From positions 1 through 9,501 of the forward strand of contig CALJEW010000349.1 in the NCBI GenBank assembly GCA_938074585.1: a stretch of 9,501 bases of DNA. The letters run 5' to 3'. The notes below the pieces were generated by a model that was given only the letters and a program-made list of their open reading frames with translations, was not told the origin of the DNA and ran no database searches. Both the position numbers and the translations under genes were made by a program. The first letter of the stretch is position 1. Every line of letters begins with the position of its first letter. Positions 1 to 6,280 of the stretch are shown one piece after another. The stretch comes from an uncultured Rhodospirillales bacterium. GTDB lineage: Bacteria; Pseudomonadota; Alphaproteobacteria; Rhodospirillales; Casp-alpha2.

Positions 1-597
1 TCCTTATCTTTGTTGGCCACCCCTTGGGATTTCCATTCAGGTATTGGTGCGCATTTACTTTACCTAACCACATTGCGCCCCAGCCCAGAATTGATCCTAT
101 CAACCATAGGGAATTTACCCGTCGACATTCTTCAAGTTCTGTTTGCCAGCTTAAATCCTTCTTTAACCGGCACCAAATTCCGCGCCTTCTTAAGTATGAA
201 ACCCTCAAGCCCGCGGGCCCAACATTTTGTTACATTGGAAGACTGGTCAAATGATGGCGTTCCTTTGGTCGCTAACGTCGCCAAGGAATGTTTGTTTGAT
301 TGGTACTTAGAAAACAACCCCGCAAAAGGCGAATGGGTGGTAGGAGGGCAATCCATAGATCCTCATTCAATAACCTGCCCATCCCTTACAATCATTCCTG
401 AGCACGACTACATTGTTCCCCCGGTGTCAGCCAAGGCATTGGCCAAACTTCTTCCAGAAAATAAAATGCATCTGATCAAAGCTGGACATATAAGCATGAT
501 GACAGGCAGCAATGCTAAAGTAGAATTTTACGAACCCTTAGCGAAGTGGATAAAGTTGCAGTCAATGGATATAGATCAGGGCTTTGATACAGCCTAG
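1..597 (+). CDS. phaC: PhaC-like PHA synthase / alpha-beta hydrolase, C-terminal part (5' end outside window)
   Basis: This is the C-terminal part of a polyhydroxyalkanoate synthase-type alpha/beta hydrolase, which polymerises (R)-3-hydroxyacyl-CoA into PHA granules in the cytoplasm. The frame is open from base 1 (SLSLLATPWDFH), so the start and the nucleophile Cys region lie upstream; the TTG at 10 is not a credible start. LATPWDFH is typical of PhaC-like proteins. The other two triad members are visible: Asp in EHDYIVPP (codon 406-408, like the Asp of the DHIVP motif) and His in GHISMMTG (codon 487-489, like GHIAG). The gene sits directly before phaA and a broken phaB, which supports the PHA role. 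About 199 residues are visible. A PHA depolymerase or another member of the fold is less likely but cannot be excluded without the N-terminus. Confidence 0.8.
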   Translation, partial: SLSLLATPWDFHSGIGAHLLYLTTLRPSPELILSTIGNLPVDILQVLFASLNPSLTGTKFRAFLSMKPSSPRAQHFVTLEDWSNDGVPLVANVAKECLFDWYLENNPAKGEWVVGGQSIDPHSITCPSLTIIPEHDYIVPPVSAKALAKLLPENKMHLIKAGHISMMTGSNAKVEFYEPLAKWIKLQSMDIDQGFDTA

Positions 598-606
598 CTC
601 AACTCT

Positions 607-688
607 CTTCGCAGGTGCACAATTTTTCTTGCGTAAATACAGTATCCCACTTATAAACTTAAATAAGAGCCTTCTCGCAAGTGCGAAG
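607..688. repeat. Interrupted nested inverted repeat between phaC and phaA
   Basis: CTTCGCA (607-613) is the exact reverse complement of TGCGAAG (682-688), and CTTGCG (628-633) of CGCAAG (676-681). The right-hand arms are contiguous and the left-hand arms are separated by 14 bases. A transcript through here could form two stacked stems of 7 and 6 bp around a loop of about 42 bases. There is no T-run after it, so it is not a normal Rho-independent terminator. Function is unknown; chance pairing is possible. Confidence 0.3.
629..657 (+). promoter_or_regulatory. Possible sigma-70 promoter for phaA
   Basis: TTGCGT (629-634) and TATAAA (652-657) are separated by 17 bases, the optimal spacing. The -10 box matches the consensus at five of six positions, the -35 box at only three. 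It lies about 100 bases upstream of the phaA start, after the phaC stop, so phaA may be transcribed apart from phaC. Prediction by eye only. Confidence 0.35.
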
Positions 689-690
689 CA

Positions 691-705
691 AACTGTATAA
701 CAGTT
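691..705. promoter_or_regulatory. Perfect inverted repeat, possible operator upstream of phaA
   Basis: AACTGT-ATA-ACAGTT is a perfect 6-bp inverted repeat with a 3-base centre, ending 52 bases before the phaA start codon and lying downstream of the possible promoter at 629-657. The size and symmetry suit a site for a dimeric repressor. No regulator gene lies in the window, and I cannot assign the site to a known family. Confidence 0.4.
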
Positions 706-744
706 CAAAAATACCATTTTCGGTTATAAGCCAATTCCATATGT

Positions 745-750
745 GGAGGA
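745..750 (+). promoter_or_regulatory. Shine-Dalgarno site fixing the phaA start
   Basis: GGAGGA is a near-perfect Shine-Dalgarno sequence ending 7 bases before the ATG at 758. A GTG at 743 in the same frame overlaps this site and would add MEEYK in front of the conserved MSDVVIVAAARTP, so ATG 758 is the start. Confidence 0.85.
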
Positions 751-757
751 ATACAAG

Positions 758-1933
758 ATGTCTGATGTTGTTATCGTTGCTGCTGCCCGCACCCCGGTTG
801 GTGCTTTTGCAGGAGCATTAAGTTCTGTCCCCGCTGATTATTTAGGCCAAATTACTATTACTGCTGTGCTTGAACGCGCAGGCGTAGCGCCCGAAGATGT
901 TGATGAAGTCATTTTAGGTCAAGTTTTAACTGCTGGCACAGGTCAAAACCCGGCGCGTATTGCTGCGGTTAACGCGGGCATACCTGTCGAAAAAACGGCC
1001 TATGTTATTAACCAGCTTTGTGGTTCCGGCCTTCGAACTATTGCTTTGGGTAGCCAAGCTATTCAATTGGGCGATGCAAACATTATTGTTGCCGGTGGGC
1101 AAGAAAGCATGAGCCAATCACCGCACTGCATTCAAATGCGTAATGGCACAAAAATGGGTCCCGCCGAAATAGTCGACACCATGATTAAAGATGGTTTGTG
1201 TGATGCCTTCAACGGCTATCATATGGGTACCACAGCCGAGAACGTTGCCACTAAATGGCAATTAACCCGAGAAGAACAAGATGAATTTGCAGCGGCATCC
1301 CAACAAAAAGCTGAAGCCGCTATGGCAGCAGGAAAGTTTAAAAACGAAATTATTCCAGTCACAATCAAGACTCGCAGGGGTGATGTGATTGTTGATACAG
1401 ATGAATACCCAAAAGCTGGCGTTACCGCTGAAGGCTTAGGTAAGCTTCGCGCCGCGTTCTCTAAAGACGGTACAGTTACCGCCGGAAACGCATCTGGCAT
1501 TAACGATGGCGCAGCATGCGTTGTTATGATGAGTGAAGAAGAAGCTGACAAACGCGGCATCAAGCCGTTAGCAAAAATTAAATCTTGGGCAACAGCTGGT
1601 GTTGACCCGTCAATCATGGGCACAGGCCCCATTCCTGCCAGCCGAAAAGCTCTTGAAAAAGCAGATTGGACGGTTGCAGATTTGGACCTGATTGAAGCGA
1701 ATGAAGCTTTTGCGGCACAAGCATGTGCAGTAAACAAAGATTTGGGCTGGAACACAGACAAAGTTAACGTAAATGGCGGCGCGATCGCATTGGGCCACCC
1801 CATTGGTGCTTCTGGTGCCCGCGTTTTGGTCACATTGCTGCATGAAATGGAAAAACGAGACGCTAAAAAAGGTTTGGCTACTTTGTGCATTGGTGGCGGC
1901 ATGGGCATCGCCATGTGTATAGAACGTGCTTAA
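758..1933 (+). CDS. phaA: Acetyl-CoA acetyltransferase (beta-ketothiolase)
   Basis: This cytoplasmic thiolase condenses two acetyl-CoA into acetoacetyl-CoA, the first step of poly-3-hydroxybutyrate synthesis, and can also work in reverse. The protein is 391 residues, the normal length for PhaA/AtoB. All catalytic elements are present: the acyl-accepting Cys88 in NQLCGSGLR, His347 in GGAIALGHPIGASGAR, and the proton-shuttling Cys377 in LCIGGGMG. GGQESMSQSPH (from about residue 108) and NEAFAAQ are also family motifs. The start is ATG 758, behind a strong Shine-Dalgarno site. The gene follows phaC by 160 bases and precedes the broken phaB by 86 bases, the usual phaC-A-B order. It has no stops or frameshifts, so it is kept although its partner reductase is lost; acetoacetyl-CoA could serve other pathways. 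The thiolase call is firm; biosynthetic versus degradative use is inferred. Confidence 0.95.
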   Translation: MSDVVIVAAARTPVGAFAGALSSVPADYLGQITITAVLERAGVAPEDVDEVILGQVLTAGTGQNPARIAAVNAGIPVEKTAYVINQLCGSGLRTIALGSQAIQLGDANIIVAGGQESMSQSPHCIQMRNGTKMGPAEIVDTMIKDGLCDAFNGYHMGTTAENVATKWQLTREEQDEFAAASQQKAEAAMAAGKFKNEIIPVTIKTRRGDVIVDTDEYPKAGVTAEGLGKLRAAFSKDGTVTAGNASGINDGAACVVMMSEEEADKRGIKPLAKIKSWATAGVDPSIMGTGPIPASRKALEKADWTVADLDLIEANEAFAAQACAVNKDLGWNTDKVNVNGGAIALGHPIGASGARVLVTLLHEMEKRDAKKGLATLCIGGGMGIAMCIERA

Positions 1934-1943
1934 CTTGAGTACG

Positions 1944-1967
1944 TAGAACTTCACAAAATCAGTTCTA
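1944..1967 (+). other. Hairpin between phaA and phaB relict
   Basis: TAGAACT (1944-1950) pairs perfectly with AGTTCTA (1961-1967) around a 10-base loop, just after the phaA stop. The sequence after it (AATAAGCAGG) is not T-rich, so it is not a standard terminator. It could stabilise the 3' end of the phaA message or be a chance structure. Confidence 0.35.
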
Positions 1968-2019
1968 ATAAGCAGGCCTATATGCACTTACGTTACATGT
2001 GTTTTAGGGTATTAATTAT

Positions 2020-2739
2020 ATGAGTAGAGTAAGAATCGTAACTGGAGGGACACGTTGAATTGGCGTAGCTATTCCCACTATGTTAAAAGACAACGGCTAT
2101 ACCGTAGCCGCTACATACACAGGGAACTACAAAGCAGCAGCTGTATTTTCAAAAGCCAATAGCATCAACGTTTATAGATTTGATGTTGGATATTTTAATG
2201 CCTGCGAAACCTCAATCGCACGTATCACCGCCGATTTAGGCCCTATTAAAGTGCTTGTAAATAATGCTGGAATCACCCGCGATGGCACCATGTACCGCAT
2301 AGAACGCGACAAGTGGGATGCGGTTTATAAACACGAACTTAGGATCTTTAATATGAGCCGCTTGGTTATTGAAAGCATGCGCTCGAAAGGCTTTGGTCGG
2401 ATCGTCAACATCAGATCAATTAATGATCAAGCGGGCTAATACGGTCAGGCCAACTACACCGCTGCAAAATCTGGTATCCATGGATTCACCAAAACGTTGG
2501 CTCAAGAAGCGGCGGCAAAAGGCATTACAGTGAATGTAATAGCACCAGGTTACGTTGCCACTGAAATGGTTCGTGCTGTTCCTGCAGAGGTTTTAGAAAA
2601 GATCGTTGCCAAAATTCCAGCGGGTCGTTTAGGTGATGCCAATGATATTGCGCGCGGCGTTTTGTTCTTAGTTGCTGATGAAGCTGTATTTTTTACCGGC
2701 TCCACATTGTCAATCAATGGTGGGCAACACATTTACTAA
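2020..2739 (+). pseudogene. phaB: Acetoacetyl-CoA reductase, broken by two in-frame stops
   Basis: This is the remnant of the short-chain dehydrogenase that reduces acetoacetyl-CoA to (R)-3-hydroxybutyryl-CoA with NADPH for PHB synthesis. One frame covers the full normal length (240 codons) with no frameshift. Codon 13 is TGA (2056-2058), replacing a Gly of the TGGTRGIG nucleotide-binding motif, and codon 140 is TAA (2437-2439), probably from CAA (Gln), just before YGQANYTAAK. Around the stops the family is clear: LVNNAGITRDG, FGRIVNI, catalytic Ser (RSIND) and YTAAK, PGYVATEMVRAVP, and GSTLSINGGQHIY at the end. Other conserved positions have also changed: NISS is NIRS, and the usual TNL with the catalytic Asn reads HEL in a segment apparently one codon short. 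It follows phaA and precedes a terminator. Restart at internal codons could make only fragments, so the enzyme is very probably dead. Confidence 0.93.
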
Positions 2740-2763
2740 ACGACGTCAAATTGTTTATATTAA

Positions 2764-2800
2764 AGGGCTTCTTCCTTAGATCGGTGAGGCCCTCTTTGTT
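2764..2800 (+). terminator. Probable Rho-independent terminator after the pha genes
   Basis: AGGGCTTC (2764-2771) pairs with GAGGCCCT (2786-2793) as an 8-bp stem with one G-U pair and a 14-base loop, followed by CTTTGTTTGT. It begins 24 bases after the phaB stop. The T-tract is interrupted, so strength is uncertain, but the position suits the end of the pha unit. Confidence 0.6.
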
Positions 2801-2816
2801 TGTCTAAGATGTGGCC

Positions 2817-3288
2817 ATGCGATTTTTATCCGCTTTGGACCTTCTATTGTTACCAACAATGGTAATTGCGCCAGCTAGCCACTAAAAATTTATTTAACAG
2901 CTGTCCGGGGCGTATGGAACATTGTTCAATCTGATAATAAAGTTTCGGTGAGCAGTCGCTTTGGGACTTGGCGTCAATTAATTTTGGCCAATAACCTCAT
3001 GGATTTGGTCCACGGCCACCCCCGAAAGCCGTTACGGTTTACGACCCGAATAAGCTCCCCGATACAGAAATTTCACTTAGGAGCAACAACATCAAAAGCG
3101 CATGATTTGCCCGCCCAACAGATCTATATGATCACGGCGTATTAGGAGATTCAATTCAGGCTGGTGCAGGTAAGGGCGTAGCCAGTTGGAGTGTGGCTCT
3201 TGCTTGCTTAATGATAGCATGCGGTGTTGTTATTACCTCAAAAGATATGCTGTTTAAACGTCTTCCGAATAAACGAATCCCTCAATAG
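2817..3288 (+). pseudogene. Relict of a small secreted/membrane protein, family not recognised
   Basis: I do not recognise the family. Piecing the frames together gives a plausible ancestral protein of about 155 residues. ATG 2817 opens a signal-peptide-like start (MRFLSALDLLLLPTMVIAP) that hits TAA at 2883. The reading then continues in another frame from about 2885 (LTAVRGVWNIVQSDNKVSV) to about 3030. It shifts again near the C-run at 3018-3023 to AVTVYDPNKLPDTEISLRS, meets TGA at 3103-3105, and runs in that frame to TAG 3286-3288. The last part has a hydrophobic segment (WSVALACLMIACGVVI) followed by positive charges (KRLPNKR), as in a C-terminal membrane anchor with a cytoplasmic tail. 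The coherent composition across the breaks argues for a decayed gene. The exact break points and the signal-peptide link are inferred. Confidence 0.65.
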
Positions 3289-3337
3289 ACACGATATCTA
3301 TAGCTTAACACTAACAGTTCCTAGATAATAAGGCCTT

Positions 3338-4129
3338 ATGTGGATAGATGTTGTTGATCTTAGGGATTTTTATGCGAACGATCTGGGGCGAATTACGCGC
3401 CGGATGATCCGACGCAAATTACGCTCAATCTGGCCTGAAGTTTCAGGGAAAAGCGTTTTGGGTCTTGGCTATGCCGTCCCCTATTTACAAAGTTTCCAAG
3501 GAGAAGCCACGCGGGTCATTTCAGCAATGCCGGCCGGACAAGGCATTCTTCATTGGCCCGATGATGGCAAAAACCTGACGGCTTTAGTTGACGAGTTTGA
3601 GCTGCCCTTAGCTGACTTATCTATGGACCGTGTGGTTTTAGTTCATGCTCTAGAATGCGCAGAACAAATCCGCCCCTTAATGCGCGAAATTTGGCGTGTC
3701 ATGTCTGAAAGTGGCCGCTTAATTGTCGTCGTTCCCAATCGGCGCGGGCTATGGGCCCGGTTCGAGCGCACTCCATTTGGCCATGGCCTTCCCTATTCCA
3801 GCGGACAACTATCGAAACTTTTACGCGACACCATGTTCACCCCGGTTGAAACACACCGCGCTCTTTACATACCTCCAACCCGGTCCCGAATGATGCATTC
3901 CGCCGCACCTGCGCTAGAAACCCTAGGCTCTCGAGCCTTTTCGGCTTTTGCAGGTGTCATTGTAATGGAGGCCGTAAAGCAAATATATGCAGGCCAACCG
4001 ACAATAGAACGCAAACAAAAACGCCGTGTGATCGCCATGCCGCAGCGCAGCCAACGAACGCCCCCAGCTAAAGGATTGACACGTAACTGTAATCGTCCGA
4101 TTGCAGGGCAAGTGATCTTAAAAATATGA
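3338..4129 (+). CDS. SAM-dependent class I methyltransferase (Methyltransf_11-like)
   Basis: This is a cytoplasmic class I methyltransferase of 263 residues with unknown substrate. The N-terminus MWIDVVDLRDFYANDLG and motif I KSVLGLGYAVPYL (residues 38-50) match a family common in Alphaproteobacteria, in which the usual DxGxGxG of motif I reads GLGYA. Residues 88-106 (ELPLADLSMDRVVLVHALE) are the post-II segment, and 126-141 (GRLIVVVPNRRGLWAR) the strand and loop of the C-terminal half of the fold. The tail after about 225 is basic and probably disordered. ATG 3338 is chosen because the family's N-terminus begins there; only a weak AAGG precedes it. It lies 149 bases before the chorismate mutase gene, so it may have its own transcript. 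No stops or frameshifts are seen, unlike the relict just upstream. Confidence 0.85.
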   Translation: MWIDVVDLRDFYANDLGRITRRMIRRKLRSIWPEVSGKSVLGLGYAVPYLQSFQGEATRVISAMPAGQGILHWPDDGKNLTALVDEFELPLADLSMDRVVLVHALECAEQIRPLMREIWRVMSESGRLIVVVPNRRGLWARFERTPFGHGLPYSSGQLSKLLRDTMFTPVETHRALYIPPTRSRMMHSAAPALETLGSRAFSAFAGVIVMEAVKQIYAGQPTIERKQKRRVIAMPQRSQRTPPAKGLTRNCNRPIAGQVILKI

Positions 4130-4204
4130 TTGTTTTCTTTGCTTTCACCCGCGCTTAGCATTATCACTAGTCTATTAATCTTCGTTGATATCTGTGACAA
4201 TTCC

Positions 4205-4220
4205 CGTCATTTAATTGACG
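4205..4220. promoter_or_regulatory. Inverted repeat upstream of the chorismate mutase operon
   Basis: CGTCA-TTTAAT-TGACG is a perfect 5-bp inverted repeat with a 6-base AT-only centre, ending 58 bases before the chorismate mutase start. It is the most symmetric element in the 149-base gap and could be an operator for the tyrosine operon. The right arm contains TTGACG, like a -35 box, but no -10 box stands at the proper distance. Confidence 0.3.
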
Positions 4221-4278
4221 TATGGGCGCACAAACACAAAGAAGTTGAGAGTATTTTATAGCGTGACGGAAAAAGATT

Positions 4279-5193
4279 ATGGCCAGCGATAAAAAACAAC
4301 TTGAGGGCCTTCGGGACCGGATCGATGAAATCGATGCCCACATACATGATTTAATCATGGAGCGTACTGAGGTTGTTGAAGGTGTCCGCAAGGTTAAAGA
4401 CAGCTTAGGATCAAAGGTCATGATCCGCCCATCGCGAGAAGCTGAAGTCCTGTATCGGTTGATGGAGCGCCATAGAGGTCCTTTCCCGAAGCAAGAAATA
4501 GCACGCATTTGGCGCGAATTGATTGTTGCGACATGTAGCTTCGAGGGTCCCTTTTCCGTTGCGGTTTATCACCCAGGAAATGAGCCCGGATATTGGGATT
4601 TAGCGCGAGACCAATACGGAGCTTTTACCCCCATGACACGCCATACCGCCGCCCGGCGCGTTGTTGAAGCCGTACAAAGAGGCGAGGCAACTTTGGGAAT
4701 CGTTCCAATCCCGAAGCGCGATGATGATGAGAATTGGTGGCGCCATATTGTTAGTGAGCACAAAGACACACCCCGCATCATTGCCCGCTTGCCGTTCATT
4801 GGAACAGGCAACGCCAGAAACTCAGGTCTTGAAGCGCTTGTTATTTGTCCTGTCTTAAATGAAGGAACCGGCCGTGACCGTTCATACATTGCAATCGAAG
4901 CGACAGCAGATATAGGCTACAACGTTATTAAATCAGCCTTAACCAAAGCCAATTACATCGTTGCTTTTAACCAACATTGGCACGACCCATCGCGACCTCC
5001 CGGCTGGTTTTACTTCATTGAAGTTTTTGGGTTCGTTAACCCCGATGGCCGCCAAGCCAAAAAGCTCATGGGGGCTTTGGGTAAAAAAATAAACCGCATC
5101 GTACATCTGGGGGGGTATGCAACTCCCTTAAACAAAAAAGATTTAAAACAAATTAAAAAACCTTCAGGAAAACCAAAAAATGACCACCCCTAG
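4279..5193 (+). CDS. Chorismate mutase (AroQ) with degenerate prephenate dehydratase/ACT-like tail
   Basis: This cytoplasmic enzyme rearranges chorismate to prephenate, the branch point to Phe and Tyr. Residues 5-88 form an AroQ all-helical domain; Arg12, Arg29, Lys40 and Arg53 align with Arg11, Arg28, Lys39 and Arg51 of the E. coli P-protein mutase. Residues 92-190 resemble the prephenate dehydratase fold (GEATLGIVPIP matches the dehydratase GxxGVVPIEN region), but the catalytic Thr-Arg-Phe motif is absent: the equivalent strand reads SGLEALVIC. Residues 202-284 resemble an ACT domain ending in HLGGYATPL (compare LGSYP), with the Phe-binding GALA and ESRP motifs replaced. It is thus a P-protein-like architecture with only the mutase active site kept, at 304 residues. 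The start is ATG 4279 behind a weak GGAAAAAG. Its end overlaps the next gene by 14 bases. A run of seven G lies at 5109-5115. Confidence 0.88.
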   Translation: MASDKKQLEGLRDRIDEIDAHIHDLIMERTEVVEGVRKVKDSLGSKVMIRPSREAEVLYRLMERHRGPFPKQEIARIWRELIVATCSFEGPFSVAVYHPGNEPGYWDLARDQYGAFTPMTRHTAARRVVEAVQRGEATLGIVPIPKRDDDENWWRHIVSEHKDTPRIIARLPFIGTGNARNSGLEALVICPVLNEGTGRDRSYIAIEATADIGYNVIKSALTKANYIVAFNQHWHDPSRPPGWFYFIEVFGFVNPDGRQAKKLMGALGKKINRIVHLGGYATPLNKKDLKQIKKPSGKPKNDHP

Positions 5194-6280
5194 TGCTAAA
5201 CCCGGCGTCATGTTGATCAAACCCTATGTTGCAGGTGGATCAAACTTAGAAGACCGTGACGACATTATAAAATTAAGCTCCAACGAAGGTGCATTTGGGC
5301 CAAGCCCCAAAGCGCAAGCGGCATATACAAAAGGGGCGGCTGAATTACATCGTTACCCAGACGGCGGATCGACCGAACTCCGTGAAACAATCGCTAAAGT
5401 TCATGGCTTGAATGCAGACCAAATCGTCTGTGGGGCTGGATCTGACGAATTGATAGCACTGCTATGCAGCTCTTACGCAAGCGAAGGCGATGAAGTTTTA
5501 TATAGCCAGTACGGGTTTTTGATGTATCCGATTTCGGCTATGGCTGCTGGGGCAACTCCCGTTACCGCGCCTGAGACAGATTTGACTGCAAATGTTGACG
5601 CGCTGCTAGCTGCTGTCACGGATCGCACTCGAATTTTGTTTTTGGCAAACCCAAACAATCCAACGGGCACTTCCTTACCCGCAAGTGAGGTCAAACGGCT
5701 GCATGATAACTTACGCGGTGATGTATTACTGGTAATTGATGCGGCATATGCCGAATACATTGCCCATGAAGATTACACAGCAGGCATTGAATTGGTTGAC
5801 GCGGGCGATAACGTTATCATGACACGCACGTTCTCAAAAATTCATGGCCTTGGCGGCGCAAGGCTTGGCTGGGCCTATGGGCCGACGAATGTGATAGATG
5901 TACTTAATCGGGCACGTGGCCCCTTCAATGTCAATTCGGCCGCTCTTGATGCGGGCGTTGCGGCTATTCAAGATAAAGAGTTCACCAAAAAATGCGTTGC
6001 CCATAATTTGAAATGGCTGGCGTGGACACGAGACGAGTTACGTGAACTTGGACTTACCGTTACCGACAGTGCGGGTAATTTTTTACTTGTCGAATTTGAT
6101 GGGACAAGCCAACGGAATGCTTCCGCAGCAGATAAATATTTGCAAGGGAAAGGCATCATTGTACGAAGTGTTGCCTCTTACGGATTACCAAATCATTTAC
6201 GCATAACCATTGGTTTGGAAGAAGAAATGCGCCGCGTTATTGATGCACTTTGCCATTTTTTGGGGAAGAACTGTGACTGA
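5180..6280 (+). CDS. hisC: HisC-type aminotransferase (histidinol-phosphate / aromatic aminotransferase)
   Basis: This is a PLP-dependent fold-type I aminotransferase of 366 residues, the normal HisC length. Lys220 in TFSKIHGLGGARLGW is the Schiff-base lysine; Asn160 (NPNNPTGT), Asp187 and Tyr190 (VIDAAYAEY), Arg228 and Arg341 (HLRITIG) are the other expected cofactor and substrate residues. LSSNEGAFGPSP and HRYPDGG near the N-terminus are also HisC-like. It sits between chorismate mutase and prephenate dehydrogenase and overlaps both (14 and 8 bases), so its main job here is probably transamination of prephenate or 4-hydroxyphenylpyruvate in tyrosine synthesis. HisC-family enzymes often accept aromatic substrates and may serve histidine synthesis too. 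Which substrate dominates cannot be read from sequence; no other his gene is in view. AGGA at 5166-5169 serves ATG 5180. Confidence 0.92.
   Translation: MTTPSAKPGVMLIKPYVAGGSNLEDRDDIIKLSSNEGAFGPSPKAQAAYTKGAAELHRYPDGGSTELRETIAKVHGLNADQIVCGAGSDELIALLCSSYASEGDEVLYSQYGFLMYPISAMAAGATPVTAPETDLTANVDALLAAVTDRTRILFLANPNNPTGTSLPASEVKRLHDNLRGDVLLVIDAAYAEYIAHEDYTAGIELVDAGDNVIMTRTFSKIHGLGGARLGWAYGPTNVIDVLNRARGPFNVNSAALDAGVAAIQDKEFTKKCVAHNLKWLAWTRDELRELGLTVTDSAGNFLLVEFDGTSQRNASAADKYLQGKGIIVRSVASYGLPNHLRITIGLEEEMRRVIDALCHFLGKNCD

Noticed and set aside
743..757. GTG 743 as the phaA start.
   Set aside because: It overlaps the Shine-Dalgarno site and adds residues absent from the family; ATG 758 fits both.
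1219..1914. Long minus-strand open frame opposite phaA.
   Set aside because: It mirrors the codon pattern of phaA, has no recognisable domain and lies opposite a firmly identified gene.
2056..2058. TGA in phaB as a sense codon (alternative genetic code or selenocysteine).
   Set aside because: The stop replaces a conserved Gly, not Trp or Cys. TAA and TAG also interrupt relicts, and intact genes use TGG for Trp with no internal TGA.
3865..4200. Minus-strand open frame opposite the methyltransferase 3' end.
   Set aside because: No family features and mostly antisense to a conserved gene; taken as a shadow frame.
4215..4257. TTGACG with TATTTT as a promoter for the chorismate mutase operon.
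   Set aside because: The spacing is 31 bases, far from the 16-18 needed.
6210..6272. GTG 6210 as the start of the prephenate dehydrogenase gene.
   Set aside because: It lies far inside hisC and adds 21 residues unlike the family; GTG 6273 has a ribosome binding site and a normal N-terminus.
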